DNA of 64,000 nt from Larimichthys crocea (Eukaryota > Chordata > Actinopteri > Sciaenidae): positions 23,301,062-23,365,061 of the forward strand of contig NC_040011.1 of the NCBI RefSeq assembly GCF_000972845.2. The letters run 5' to 3'. Every line of letters starts with the position of its first letter. Position 1 is the first letter of the stretch. Both the position numbers and the translations under genes were made by a program. The notes under the pieces were generated by a model. That model saw nothing but the letters and a program-made list of their open reading frames with translations. It ran no database searches and was not told where the DNA came from. Of the stretch, positions 1 to 18,470 are shown one piece after another.

Positions 1-2274
1 AAACTGCATCAGATATTAGTTGTAATTATCAGTGATAGACTCCCATAAAAAAAGCATTCATGCAAGATTTAACAGCCTAAATAAATGGCTCGCACACAGT
101 CATTTCAGCTTCTACAGACTCGCTGAGGTGGTAGGACAAACTTGCCAGTCATTCCGTTATACTGTGAAATTACAAAAGGATGAGTGAAGGGCGAGTCTTG
201 TTTAGGACGGCAGCTTTTGGGTGGTCCACAGGTTGGAAGCCCTCTGGGAGGGTTTAAGGAGACCTCCACATGTAATACCAATACGACGACCTGTTGAAAC
301 AGAGTAGACACTAATTCAAATGCAGCTCTGCCACAACCAAAAATACATCTTCTTCCCCATTTGAAAATGAATTTTTCCACAAAGCCATTACTTTTCATTT
401 TCCCATAATTAAATAATTTGAAGTAACTTTTGGAAAAATAAACTGGTTTGAGCCTACGTCTGAGTAAAAACCTCAGATATATTATGTATAATACATCTCA
501 CCACTGCAAAAGCCTAAATAAATACCAAAAATACAGCACAACACAATGCAAACTGTTCATTTAAATAATATTGTCCCAAATACATAAGCCACATGATTAT
601 CTAGGGAAATGTTTGCTGAGCCCACACACTCGTACTTTCATCTCAACACTCTACTTCATATTCACACATTTAAATATAGGTCTGCTAACCAGGACAACCG
701 CAGTCCTGTGAAACAGGCCACCGAGCCAATGATTCAGTTCTTTTCTCAAGAGACCCTCAATAAATGTTGTTCAGGGAGGGGAGAAAAGTACTCATTCAAC
801 CCCCAAACAGTCTGGGGGGGTGGAGGGGGGTTCAAACACTTCAGTCAGAAGTGCTCCTCTAAGTGAAAGGGTTACCGCTGCAGAGATTAGCTAAGTAAAG
901 CCAATTAAAGTCAGTTTAGCTGTATTAGTTTTGTTTTATTAATGAAACAAATACATGTTCAATCTAATTTGGATAATAAGAATAATTAATGCACACTGTA
1001 TTACATAGGACCATACATATATATTGCAGCTCTTTCAGAACATAATGATATTTTCACCTAGTTTTATGTACGTTCGGAACATATACTGTGTCTTGTTATT
1101 TGGTTATGTGGCTGTTTTGTAGGATTTTAATGGAGATACCTTTGATTTATCTTTTCATACTACAATGCTGAATACATATTAATGAAATCTGTACCAAGGT
1201 ATCTGGCATAATTTACCGATGTTATGGGTCTGTATGCAGTGGTGAGAGTAGCCCACCCTCTGTGATGCCTGAGTACTGTAGGTCTCAAGATGTCAGAGGA
1301 TTCATGTTACAAGACCCACCATGTTCTGTATGTTCCTGAGGATTGTGGTTTGCCAGTGTTTTTTCCACACTTCGCCTTTTGTCCTGGGACATCTTTAGGC
1401 ATGGTACTATCTTAGCACTCGTTTCTCCACCTTATGCACTTGGTTTGATTACCAGCTACGGTATAACATCACTGCCAACATTTTAACCAGTGCCAAATAC
1501 ATTTGTGGATCATATCAGCAGGCTTCCAACATACCGATGCAGTATTGTATACAGCTGTACAACATACAGAATCATTTGTGTGACTGATGAAATAAACGTA
1601 AAAATTAATTAGACAATTAAAATAGAATTACAATACTAAAGTGCATAGAAGACATGGAGGCTTTGTGTGCACTGTATAAAGACAACTCAAATGTCTGGCC
1701 CCCTGAGCAAGAAATTGCTATAGTGAAGCCACAGGTTTTAATGGGATCTTCATTTCAACTACATTAAACCCTCAGCGCATGCATGACTGAATGACATTGA
1801 TTTAGATGGATAAATATCAGCTTATGCCAACGGCTGCAAACAATTACCTGAAGTGTGTGCCTGCAGTGCCCTCTATTGTCGAAAGACAAGACTAACAAGT
1901 AGGTGAACACAGACTTTAATCCTAAAGCTGATCTCGTTCTCCGTACCATGAAATTGTTGTATAGGGCTGAACTGACATAAAGAAGAAATAATATACTATC
2001 CTAAAAGTACTCTTGGTTTTCCTTTTGTTTCACCAGTGTGTGTACAGCACACATACAGTGTGAACTGCATTTGTATGAAAATGTGCTGTACAAATGAATT
2101 GAAGGCAGATATCAAAGAACAGGTAACGGTGCATAGAGTTTTAGACAGGGTTATGGTGAAGCCTGTCGTTGTGTTTCATACGATTACAGTAGTATTTCAT
2201 AGACTCCCACTGACCCCTTTGCCTCTTTAAAAAACAAAACAAAACAAAAAATATTTTTAATAATGAATAAGAAG
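1..2274. other. Intergenic DNA, no recognisable gene
   Basis: AT-rich DNA with only short open frames, none resembling a known protein. There is a G-rich run at 814-830, an AATAAA hexamer at 1591-1596 and a weak CTCF-like match (minus strand) near 1866-1879. The hexamer leaves open that part of this stretch is the 3' UTR of a plus-strand gene lying to the left of the window, but nothing in the sequence proves it. Confidence 0.5.
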
Positions 2275-2611
2275 GAGGTGGCAGTAGCTCAGTCCATAGG
2301 GACTTGGCTTGGGAACCGGAGGGTGGCCGGCTCAAGTCCAGCATTGACCAAAAATATAGAAGGTGGACTGGTAGCTGGAGAGGTACCAGCTCACCTCCTG
2401 GGCCGGGTGCCCCCGAGCAAGGCACCGAACCCCCCCCCCAACAGCTCACAGGGTGCTGCTCTGGCTGGCTGCCCATCACTCCACCATCTCATTGCCCATA
2501 CATGCATGTGTGTGTGTGTGTTTTAGGATAAAAATGCATGTAAATAAAAAATAAAACAGAGAAAAAAATAATTTCCCTGTTGAAGGATTAATAAAGTATC
2601 TAAAAAAAAAG
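2275..2611 (+). mobile_element. tRNA-derived SINE
   Basis: The 5' part looks like a tRNA gene. An A-box-like TAGCTCAGTCC lies at 2285-2295 and a B-box-like GGCTCAAGTCC at 2329-2339, 44 bp apart as in an internal Pol III promoter. A tRNA-unrelated body follows, with a C-rich run near 2431-2440 and a TG-rich segment at 2506-2521. It ends in a 3' tail containing GGATTAATAAAGTAT and a short A-run. This organisation and the tail are typical of SINEs abundant in percomorph fish genomes; the family name cannot be fixed by eye. The open frames across it are chance. The element ends about 470 bp before the pcgf1 start codon. Confidence 0.88.
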
Positions 2612-2990
2612 AATATATTATGTCAGTGTCTACTGACAGGGTGTAGTGCAATTAAGCAGTAGGTCTAAATAATTAAATCATGTTTTGTTCAGCAAAGTGC
2701 AAGATGTTGTTGAAATATAAAGAAAAAAAACATCTTTATTGTTCTAATTATAAAGTCTTATGTAAGCTGTACACAGTGAAAGAGTGTAAAACTGATGATG
2801 GTGAATGATTTATGCTATTAAACATAATCTTTGTATACACCCTCTGAGTAAACTCACTTTCCTCTTTTAAATGTTCACTGTGCAGCTGTTTTGTTTTTGT
2901 CATGAAAACATACCGGCCTGCACTTTTCGTCGTTGGCGTGGCTTCATATATATTTTTGTTTACATTTCTATTTATTTATTTATTTATTTG
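2612..2990. other. AT-rich spacer between SINE and pcgf1 promoter
   Basis: Low-GC DNA with an ATTT-repeat patch near 2969-2990. No open frame or RNA gene is supported here. Confidence 0.5.
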
Positions 2991-3082
2991 TCTTCTCGTT
3001 CATATTTCGCAGTCGCCCGCCTCCTTCAGCGTGCACAAAATGACACGTCCGGTTTACCCGGAAGTAAGCATAATTCCCAAAG

Positions 3083-3094
<12 letters not shown>
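2991..3094 (+). promoter_or_regulatory. pcgf1 core promoter with ETS site and YY1/TISU-type start
   Basis: CpG content rises sharply from about 2995. CCGGAAGT at 3058-3065 is a consensus ETS/GABP site. AAAGATGGCGGA at 3081-3092 matches the YY1 core and the TISU element (SAASATGGCGGC) and contains the pcgf1 initiator ATG at 3083. No TATA box is evident. ETS plus YY1 in a CpG-rich setting is the usual layout of housekeeping promoters. If TISU is used, the 5' UTR should be very short, placing the transcription start at roughly 3055-3078. Confidence 0.6.
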
Positions 3095-10004
<6,910 letters not shown>

Positions 10005-10155
10005 GACTTGTTTTCACTCCGAGGACAGCTGTACATATTTTGTACAATACATATTCTATTTTAATAGTGTTTGTGTACATATACTTATTTTCCTTGTTTT
10101 GTATTTTTGAAAATAAATTAAAAATGTGAAAATAAAAGTTTGTGTTACTGGTCGT
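10005..10155 (+). terminator. pcgf1: pcgf1 3' UTR and poly(A) signals
   Basis: A short 3' UTR of about 150 nt. AATAAA occurs at 10112-10117 and again at 10131-10136, followed by TG-rich sequence (GTTTGTGTTACTGG) suited to cleavage. The exact cleavage site is inferred. Confidence 0.7.
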
Positions 10156-10660
10156 TGTTTGACAAGTTCTGAAAAAAACAAATTCAAATATATCGTTACT
10201 AGTTGCAGTTTTATTTCATTTAGACTTCTGTTTTAATACCTCAGTAGTTTGTCACAAAGTGTGACTAATGATATGATTTCTTTGCTTTCTGTTTGTTACT
10301 GTGTTAATATTGAGATAGAAGTATGAACTACCAGCATGTTAGAACCAAATTAAGACCATTACAATAGTTATCTTTAGGACTGTGCTAATAGGTGCCACAG
10401 TATTTAACACAGAGTAAGTAAAACCATTCCACTTATTTTCCTAAGTCATTTAAAGCATACAAGCTATGCTCCAGCATGATGTCTTTATACCAAAACAACC
10501 AACAAACAGTTGCTTGAGTTCTGTCATGGACTTGAAAGTCTTTCATTGTTTTCCAATTTTGAATCTCAGCAGATGTCAAGTATAAACAAATCTCTTATTC
10601 ATACAACTAAAGCCAATCTGTAGTAGAAACACTTCTGGCAGTGGTAAATCTCGGGTTCAT
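10156..10660. other. AT-rich spacer downstream of pcgf1
   Basis: No gene, RNA or clear repeat was recognised. The decayed Tc1-type element begins just beyond it. Confidence 0.5.
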
Positions 10661-11310
10661 CAGGTTTCATAGGGACTGAGTCAATAGCAATTTCAAAGTC
10701 ATGCCACAAATTCTGGACTCTGATTTAGGCTCCATTGTTATTGTGAAGCCATTCCCGTGTAGTTCTGGCCTTGTTTGGGGTTATTGTCTTACTGAAAGAT
10801 AAATCATCTTTCCAGTCGCGGTTCTTTTTCGCAGACTGCAGCAGGTTTTCCTGCAGGATTTTTCTGCACTGACTTTGGTTTCTACATTTCCAGGCCTCCG
10901 GGGGCATTTTACAGAAAGATGCCACCCCTGGACTTTTTGCTTCAAAGTTTATGTTTCTGTTGATGGTGCAGATCATAGAATCTTCTGCTTTGCTTCAGTC
11001 TCCTACCGCTCCTATCCCTTTGGCAAACACCACTACAGCTCCAGATTGTGAGTTTTTCTTGCCAGCAGTGGTTTAATGCCTCTTATCTGCATGTAACTTA
11101 TAGCTCCTTCAGTGTCCACACAGATGTCTTGGTGGCCTCCTTTACCAGAGCTCTTCTCTCACTGACACCTGGCCTGCTCGAGGCAGATTTACAGCTCTGC
11201 CACGGTCTTTCCGTTTTTATTGTTGACCTTTTGTGTAATCCAAGCGATATTCAGCGCATTGGAATTATCTCCTATCTCTCCCCTGAATGGCAGTTTTCAG
11301 TGATAGTGTC
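10661..11310 (-). pseudogene. Decayed Tc1/mariner-type transposase
   Basis: The minus strand reads fragments of a fish Tc1-like transposase. In 10725-10976 the residues KILQENLLQSAKKNRDWKDD and PNKARTTREWLHNN correspond to the conserved EILEENLLQSA and DPKHTAKTTQEWL regions near the C terminus. On the same strand, 11050-11300 retains DNA-level similarity to the N-terminal DNA-binding part. The frame is broken between them and the catalytic DDE region is not intact, so it cannot be functional. No terminal inverted repeats could be identified by eye. It is a neutral fossil in the pcgf1-lbx2 interval. Confidence 0.85.
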
Positions 11311-13858
11311 AGATATGTTCACAAATTAATCTCTAGATGCAGAGATTACTTTGTACAGATGATCTTAATTCACTTTACTGTGCAACTTAAAAAAAACACC
11401 ATTAGGGATGATCTAGTGATATGTCAAAACAAGTCAGGCAAATATTTGACACAATTCTTTATTTTGTACTCGTTGAAATTAATAGTTTGTTTTTACTTAG
11501 ATTTTAAAGAGCCTTCTTTGCTCCAACAGTGCCCAAAATTGTAGTTAGTTCACTGGGATTTAATATTGTAAAATAATAAAACATTTAAACGACTCCAATT
11601 CTTATAGGGGACAAAGAAGTCTCATTACCAGATCTAGTAGTGGCTGTTGTAAGCCTTCTGGATCGTTGTTTTTCAGTCTCATTTTTACAGGCACTCATCT
11701 CTTGATCTTTCAGTGACAGACTGTGTGTATTAGGCTAGCTTATAGTTTTTTTGTTTTGTTTTTGTTAGATTAGTTAAATCTTTATGATTTTGCCTTCTAG
11801 GCAACCTGTACTTTAAATCTCAGAAGGTATAATTACAGAGTTTTTTGTTGACCTAAAGGGAACTTAAGCGATTTATCATTCTAATTCCATAAAGTTGGCA
11901 AGAGACAAAAAAAGAATGGTCAAAATTGATGCAGCAGAGGCCGAGACATCCTGACTTTTCATCGCTGGTATGGGCTAGCTTGCATTTTTTGTCAGACCCG
12001 ACAAGCTCGATAAATGCCCACATCTTTCAAACTCCACACCCCCAGTTTGTGAGGCAGGTTTCCTGTTATAAATTTGTGGTCTGCAAGCCCGATTGGAGAT
12101 AACTCTCATCAGGGTTTTTTTTGCAGCTCCCTCCACAGCCACAGAAGACGTTATTCAACTGTTTACACAGGAACTGTAGTTCTCCTGGCGCTGAGTAAAC
12201 TCTGCTTCATGTGTAAAATCAGTGGAGATGGTGCTCCTTTCAGCAGCATAGTTGCCATCACAACATTTAAAAGGAGCTTAAGCCAACTGGCATTCCACCT
12301 CGTCTTTAAAATATTTATGTGACACCCTAACTCTGGTGATATTTTATTGCACATTTTAGAGGCTTACAGTGAAAACCATATGAAAATGTTTGCTTGATTT
12401 CTCCAGTCTGTCCTGTCAAGGCTTGAGAAGGATTGCAACTCTTGTTTCTGTTCCAGATCTCATTCAAAAACAAAAGTTTGAGTCCATCCAAACCCACAAC
12501 CTTTTTATCTTTTCACTGAGCATTCTCTCTCTCTCTTTGGAACCAACTCTGTTTTGCCCTGATTGCAAAGACAATCCTCCCTTATCAGCACTAGGTGGCA
12601 CACTTGCTGCTCTTCAGACATCAGGAGCAGGACAAGCTTTGATGTGTGTGTGATCTTGTCCAGAGTGAAAGGGAAGACTCTGATAACCTGACACGGGCTG
12701 ATAATGTATACAAGCCTTGTATCATATTCTGTCTCCACTGTTTTCTAAGTAGACTGCAGCAGCCACATCATTTCAGCGGCGCTTTACTAAGTTGCACCAG
12801 TGACATCTTGGGTATCCTATTGAGAAATTGCCCAAAATAACACAGTGATGTGCTTAGTGAACGTTTCATATTGTATAGGTGAAACAGCGGATTTCTGTTT
12901 TTTTTTTTTTATTCCACTGCTATACAAAGACAAATACCAGTGCTTGGTGTCTGTGTGTCTTAAAGGTCAAAGGCTAGAAATGGAGTTTAGATTTCAGATG
13001 AAAGAGGACCATGTGTTCATCAAGTGCAGACCAGTTTTCCATTTTACTTTAGAGGTCAGTAGCCTGAAATAAGACAGCTGTGGAGTAAAAACTTGCCAAA
13101 TCTTTCAATTACTGAAGAAATATTGGCACAACAAAAGGTTTACAGGACTGAAAATTTAAAGATATTTTTGATATTTTTCCCAATAACCTCAAAAACATAC
13201 TGATGTTAATTTGAACCTTTAGCTGGTCAAAATCAGGCCTTAGGTTTTTAAATGAAGAATAAAATGAACTCACTGAAAACACAGCACACAGCAGTCAGTA
13301 TCATAACATACACAAAGACACACACACACACACATATTATGGGTTTCCCCCAGACACTATTACAAAGCCTGAGCAAGTCCCTCCAGGGACTGTGTATGTT
13401 TAAAACAACAATAATCCCCTAAAGCTGTGACCTTTAGGCCAAAATAGAGAATTTCAGGTTCCTGTCGGGCAGCTTGGTTAGATTGCAACTCGCACCCCTG
13501 GGCTTTAATTTTTCCTGATCATAATACACTGGAAAATGTGAATCTAAATGAAGCCCCCAATAAATGGGGCCACTGACTGAGTGTATATAATTCACTTCTG
13601 TCATTGAAAGTAGCTCAATCTGAGATTTAATCCAATTTTAAGAAAAACTGATTAAACCCTGATGGTGAAATCTGCTGAATCTGTTATTGGTACAGTAAAT
13701 AATAGTAACCACCTTTTAATAATTCAAGTTGTTACACGTCCTTCTGTTTTAAATTCCAAAATAAAAGAATAAAACAATTTTATAGGAAAATTATAGGTAT
13801 GCTTTTGACATAAAAATGCCATTTAAAATGAATTTCAGTGATGTTCTCTCCTGTTATG
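11311..13858. other. Intergenic DNA between pcgf1 and lbx2
   Basis: Moderately AT-rich sequence with chance open frames only. A short CA run lies at 13319-13334 and a CTCF-like motif at 12588-12601 (listed separately). No RNA gene or intact mobile element was recognised. Confidence 0.5.
12588..12601 (+). promoter_or_regulatory. Candidate CTCF binding site
   Basis: GCACTAGGTGGCAC matches 13 of 14 positions of the CTCF core CCRSYAGRKGGCRS. It lies between the convergent genes pcgf1 and lbx2, where an insulator would separate a housekeeping gene from a developmental one. Motif match only; occupancy is unknown. Confidence 0.35.
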
Positions 13859-13957
13859 TTATATATATATATATATATATATATAGATATATAGATATAT
13901 ATATATAGATATATATATATATATATATAGAATATATATAATATATATATATTTATA
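13859..13957. repeat. (AT)n microsatellite
   Basis: About 99 bp of nearly pure TA dinucleotides with occasional TAGATA interruptions. Likely length-variable and cruciform-prone. Confidence 0.96.
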
Positions 13958-14760
13958 ACTAAGACATTACAGTTGGATCTAAGCAGTTCGTCCTCTGACT
14001 TGTATTTAAAGCTCCATCCTCTGTGTTGTTCCTCCTGCCAGTGCAGAGTGGCTCCATAATAAAAGGCCTACTTGACTTTTCAACCTCCACGATTCCAGCC
14101 GATTACTTCTATTGTGTGCGCCAGCCTGCTCAGTTTCTCTGCCCTCTTAGAAAAAAAAAAGGAAAAAGAAAGAGAAAAATCCGTCCTAACAAGCCATTTA
14201 GTTAGAAACCGTTTAGTCATAACTTCTCTCTTCACATTCTCTCTTATTATTATTGTTGTTATTATTATTATTAATACACACGTAAATGACAGTAAGAGGT
14301 ACTCATTTCATTTTTCATAGCATTTTGTTAACAACTCCATGGCAATTTATGTCAAGAAAATAATTTTAAATATCAAGTTAATCTCCCTTTTAAATAAGTG
14401 ATATAACAATAAACTCAGTTCATATTTTTTTCAGTATTTTAGGGAAACATTTTTAAAAATCTATTTTAAAAAAAATCGTGATTTTTTTTCCCTCGAATAA
14501 TCACATCATCTTTTATTTATGAAGGTTTAACAATGACCAAATAATAAAAAGTGTTTGTTTAAGTGTCTGACTGCAGAATGAAATGGGATTATTGAGCACC
14601 TTTGCTTGTCTGTGCAATAATAATAAGAATAATAATAAAAAGAAATATCCTCCAATCCGTTTTCAATAGAACAGCATTATTAGAGTCTTATTTGTTTTGG
14701 GATCATTTACATTTTATCACCAAACAACTACAATAACACACCCCTCCCTTCCCTCACATA
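13958..14760. other. AT-rich spacer
   Basis: Contains A-runs, TTATTA-rich patches near 14240-14275 and AATAAT-rich patches near 14617-14640. No gene or RNA is supported. Confidence 0.5.
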
Positions 14761-14791
14761 CACACACACACACACACACACGCACACACAC
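14761..14791. repeat. (CA)n microsatellite
   Basis: A CA run with one CG interruption, about 45 bp before a CAG tract. Confidence 0.93.
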
Positions 14792-14836
14792 TTTAACACA
14801 CCAAACTCTTGATCCCGTTACAAAACTTGCAAATGG

Positions 14837-14837
<1 letters not shown>

Positions 14838-14873
<36 letters not shown>
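14838..14873. repeat. (CAG)12 trinucleotide repeat, non-coding
   Basis: Twelve perfect CAG units. Short frames through it read polyglutamine or polycysteine but have no gene context. It lies about 830 bp beyond the predicted lbx2 poly(A) site. Confidence 0.95.
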
Positions 14874-14875
<2 letters not shown>

Positions 14876-14989
14876 CGTCGCATTTCCACTCCCTCCCATT
14901 GAGGTTTATTCATTAGGATCCTCACACTAACACATTTGCTATTCATGGGAGACTTTTTTTTTTCTTTCTTTCTCTCTTTTCCAAACAAA

Positions 14990-15640
14990 CCCGAGTCAAG
15001 AGTGGCAGATGCGTGCCATTATTGCCCACGGCTCGGTGGAAGCTGTTTTATGTAAGGCAAAGGCGGGTTAACCTAATCAATCATGTCGACTAGTTGTGTT
15101 AAAGACGATTCATAGAAGGAGGAAGAAAACATATGGCGCAGGGGTGGGAGAAGCTTTTTCTTAACACCGCAGCCAGACCGGGACCTTCTTGTGACAAGAT
15201 GCATTCAAAGCCGGGAGAAAGAATGGGAATAAAGGCAGAGGACGGCTGCTAATTGAAGTCATGGCACTTAAAGGCTGAAAGCAGGGGTCAGTTATTCAAA
15301 AGGGACAGTTTTTACCAAGCAGAGCAGGTTTTTGGTTGAATAATCCATCTATTTGCTCAATCTCTCCGGATAAATCCTCATGTTATTGTAGTCTTATTGG
15401 AAATTTATCTCATCTAGCATTCCTATAGAGGAGCTCACAGGTTACCATAACACCTACAGTATTATTTTAATATTGCTATAGCACATGTCCTTCTCCATAT
15501 AATATTTTGTGACCTACTAATGCAGTAGCTGCCCCCCTTTTAAATCACATTTGTCACGGTGTAATCAGAATATTCCTGCAGGACACATTTGAATGTGTCA
15601 TCCCTCAGATTTCTAATTTAGGATTGTTATAGTTGTTTTT
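14990..15640. promoter_or_regulatory. Candidate conserved non-coding block downstream of lbx2
   Basis: GC-balanced, low-repeat sequence stands out from AT-rich flanks. It includes CCTAATCAATCATG near 15072-15085 (PBX/homeodomain-like) and a CATATG E-box near 15131. No open frame explains it. A 3' flanking enhancer is plausible, but conservation could not be tested. Confidence 0.27.
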
Positions 15641-15694
15641 AGTCTTATGCACAATCACACATCCAATCTCGCCGAAAGCTTCTTGAAATATCAT

Positions 15695-16418
15695 ATAACC
15701 TTTATTTACATAGATGCTGATTAAATAGAATGTTACAATAAAATTATCGCATAGGATGTTTGATATATATACAGAACTCAGAGCGTGTAAAAGTTTGCAG
15801 TCGGTATTAATAGTGACGTCTACTTTTTGCGCTGCGAACAGGCCTGCATGCTTTGCAGAAACACTTTTCGCTCAGAGCAAAGAAACAAAATAATTATAAT
15901 CATAAATTTTACACTGAAGGAGGGATGGGTTGACACATGACCCCGGGTTGTGCATGTATATATATATAGAGAAAAAAAAGTTGATAAGGGTTATTTTAAA
16001 TATTTGGCTGATCCGATTCTTTTAACAGAAGATTGCGAATAAATGACAAAAACCCCCAAAAATAATTGCACAACTTTCCATCCCCCCCTTTAAAAACGAG
16101 CGTGAAAAAATGATAATGTTTACACAATTTTCAGTCTCACTGTACCATAACAGTTAGATTCTGTCTGATAGGAAACCAGATATTCCTCAAATATTGTGGT
16201 GAAACTTTTAACGACAGACTTGGACGAGTCCGATTAATAAATTAAAATTGAGGAAAAAAGGAGGAGGAGAAAAAATAAAAACTTTCCTGAAATGTTTTTT
16301 TATGTATATATTCTCCTTTTTTTGTCAATATCCGTGCAAAAGTTTGGGAAGAAAAATGCCCCCTTTTTTTAATATTCTTTTTTGTTGCTGCTTATGAAAA
16401 CCACAGGCCCCCTGACTG
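15695..16418 (-). terminator. lbx2: lbx2 3' UTR and poly(A) signal
   Basis: TTTATT at 15701-15706 is AATAAA on the minus strand, about 715 nt after the lbx2 stop codon. The interval has no open frame of note. The cleavage position is inferred. Confidence 0.55.
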
Positions 16419-16882
16419 TCAATCGTCCACCTCAATTTCCTCGTCGTCCTCCGAGAATTCATCCGTTGTTTGGTCTCTGGACGAGGAGGGGGACTGTGGG
16501 AAGGCCCGGTGTCCTTGGGAGGTCGGGGAGATACTTGGCGATCTTGCCTCGGGTCCCCCACCCTGGGACTCCTCAATGTTTTCCATGCTGACGAGCTTCT
16601 GCAGGGTCTGTGGGGTGATTTTCTTTAGGGACTCCACGTCCGCTTTCATCTCCTCCAGGTCCCGCTTGAGTTTGGCCCTGCGGTTCTGAAACCAGGTGAT
16701 AACCTGCGCGTTGGAGAGCCCCAGCTGCTGCGCGATCTGGTCGCGATCGGCCGGAGAAAGGTACTTCTGGTACAAAAACCTCTTCTCCAGTTCGTAAATC
16801 TGGTGGTTCGTGAAGGCCGTCCGCGACTTTCTCCTCTTTTTCGACGTCTGCCTCTGTCCGAAAGCGTTTACATGCTCACGAC
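16419..16882 (-). CDS. lbx2: lbx2 coding exon 2 (homeodomain)
   Basis: The acceptor on the minus strand reads CTCCAAG, just after a pyrimidine-rich stretch. The exon encodes the rest of G109 to D262, with the whole homeodomain and acidic C terminus. An apparent ATG further 5' (16931) lies in the intron and is not the start. Confidence 0.96.
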
Positions 16883-17990
16883 CTTGGAGGGGTGGAAGAA
16901 GAAAACAGAAGAAGATTGAAAACAACTGCAAGGGTCACTTTCCCCCAAACTATAGCAGCAACAGAGGACACTGCTGAGCAGGCCTGCCCTCGGTTTACAT
17001 TAGAAATATTACATTAAGTCCACTTCATTTCAACAGCGACCAGACCCATTTTTAAAAAGTTTGCCGAATGCAGAGCTCTGTCTGGATAACACCGAGCTAA
17101 GTGCTGTCAACGTTGTCACGGAAAAAAAAAAAAAAAAAAACATTTTCACTGAAAAGAAGCGAAATAATTCATCTCAGTGGTGAAAACCTCTACATATTCT
17201 GAGCCAAAGAAGAACTTAATCAAATATTACAATTGCTGGTTGTATTATTTTTTGCATTTCAAGTTAGATTTACACTCATTTACATTGTGTCCTTTAAGTT
17301 TATCTACCAGCCTGACCATTTTTATCCAACAACATAGCACTGCATGGAGCAGGCTGTAATGGCTGATTGACGTTTTGACAGCAGTATAATACATTAGCCA
17401 ATATATTAGCCGGTTTTAGCAGTTCATAGATCATATGCATGCACATTTCACTGCGTAAATGTGGCATTTCCCATGTCTTATCCTTAAATTTTACGCATTC
17501 CCATACAGCTGTCCGAGGATTTCCACGTTTATAGTCAAAACAAACCCAGCTGGCGCTCATCTCAGCTGTGTGTCTGATGATTGTCGCGCTTGTTTCCCTT
17601 TTAAAAACAGTTTTAAAGTTGTTTGATCTATCTGAAAATCTATATTCAACAATAAAACTCTTTACCTTCTGCTGCCTGGATAACGCTGACTTCCAGACCC
17701 TTAAACGTTTTGCTGGCCAGCTCTTCCAGCGCGCACAGCGGCGAGGAGGGAGTGGTGATCCCGTTTCTCGCCGAGTTGGAGCCCGTCACTTTCTCCAGCA
17801 CTCTCGGCGGACAGATACTGGCGACAGACTTCTTTACCGAGGGTTTGTTAAGGATATCCTCAATGCTGAACGGCGTTAAAGGTTTGTTGGAGTTCGCCGG
17901 CGGCGGCAGCTGGTCCAAGGGAGCCCGTCTCCTCTCGTCGCCGCTGGACTGCAACACAGAACCTGCCTTCATGTCTTTGCTGGAGGTCAT
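16419..17990 (-). CDS. lbx2: Ladybird homeobox 2 transcription factor (two coding exons)
   Basis: Lbx2 is a nuclear homeodomain repressor; in zebrafish it acts in muscle precursor, fin and neural development. Exon 1 is 17990-17666 and exon 2 is 16882-16419, with GT-AG splicing at 17665 and 16883. The join makes E-G-R-E-H and totals 789 nt (262 residues plus stop). LTPFSIEDIL at 38-47 is an eh1 Groucho-binding motif. The ladybird signature SPLCALEELASKTFKGLEVS precedes the intron. The homeodomain is about 125-184, starting RRKSRTAF, with recognition helix VITWFQNRRAKLKRD (Q50, N51). A serine-rich linker and acidic tail ending EEIEVDD follow. The N terminus MTSSKDMKAGSVLQSSG and RVLEKVTG match teleost Lbx2 rather than Lbx1, which carries a longer alanine/glycine-rich segment. 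Adjacency to pcgf1 agrees. No lesion is seen. Confidence 0.97.
17666..17990 (-). CDS. lbx2: lbx2 coding exon 1
   Basis: Encodes residues 1-108 plus the first base of G109, including the eh1 motif and the ladybird signature. The donor on the minus strand is GTAAAG. The ATG at 17990 gives the family-typical start MTSSKDMKAG. Confidence 0.95.
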
Positions 17991-18470
17991 CGCAGTCCTG
18001 AAGAATCGCTGCTTCCAGAAAAGTTGATTATTTCATTCAAATGGTAGTTTTAAGCGTCCACAAGTGTTTCCTCTGGTGCTCGACGTTCTCGTAGTCCCCC
18101 CTCTATATTTTTAACACTCAAAGCCGAATGTTGCAACTTAGCTCGCCGGAGAGCTTTCCTCCAAAATAACCATGCTTCGGGCGTAGTTGCAAAGGCAGCC
18201 GGACTGTATTCCCCTCAGAGAGTCGCAGTTCCTCTGCCAAGCTCCATGTAGATCTTTATGCAGTAACAGACTGGAGGGGGGTGAATCCCTGCAAGGGGAA
18301 AAAAAGCTGTCTCAAGCAGCAAGAAAAAGAAAGCGACTGCTAACGAGTTATTGTTGATTGGGCGAAGTTCAATTAGAGAAACACTACACTACTTGCTGAC
18401 CCGCTGCTGCGTCTTAAAGGGCCGGACCATAATAACTAATTGGACGTGGGGAAAAGGAGGAGTCTGTTGC
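17991..18470 (-). promoter_or_regulatory. lbx2: lbx2 5' UTR and proximal promoter
   Basis: Dense, GC-balanced sequence. On the minus strand there is a CCAAT box (ATTGG on plus at 18357-18361), a weak TATA-like CATAAA near 18254-18259, and further ATTGG/TAATTGG elements near 18437-18443. If the TATA-like box is used, transcription would start near 18225, giving a 5' UTR of about 235 nt. Position inferred. Confidence 0.45.

Noticed and set aside
105..398. A 97-codon minus-strand frame at the left edge.
   Set aside because: No family resemblance, no exon signals and AT-rich surroundings; treated as chance.
2263..2526. Plus-strand frames with proline- and glycine-rich products.
   Set aside because: They lie entirely within the tRNA-derived SINE.
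14697..14930. Polyglutamine and polyhistidine-threonine frame over the CA/CAG repeats.
   Set aside because: Created by microsatellites, with no gene context.
16883..16931. An ATG giving a longer, single-exon lbx2 homeodomain protein.
   Set aside because: The extra residues are encoded by the pyrimidine-rich intron end. Splicing from 17666 to 16882 restores the family N terminus.
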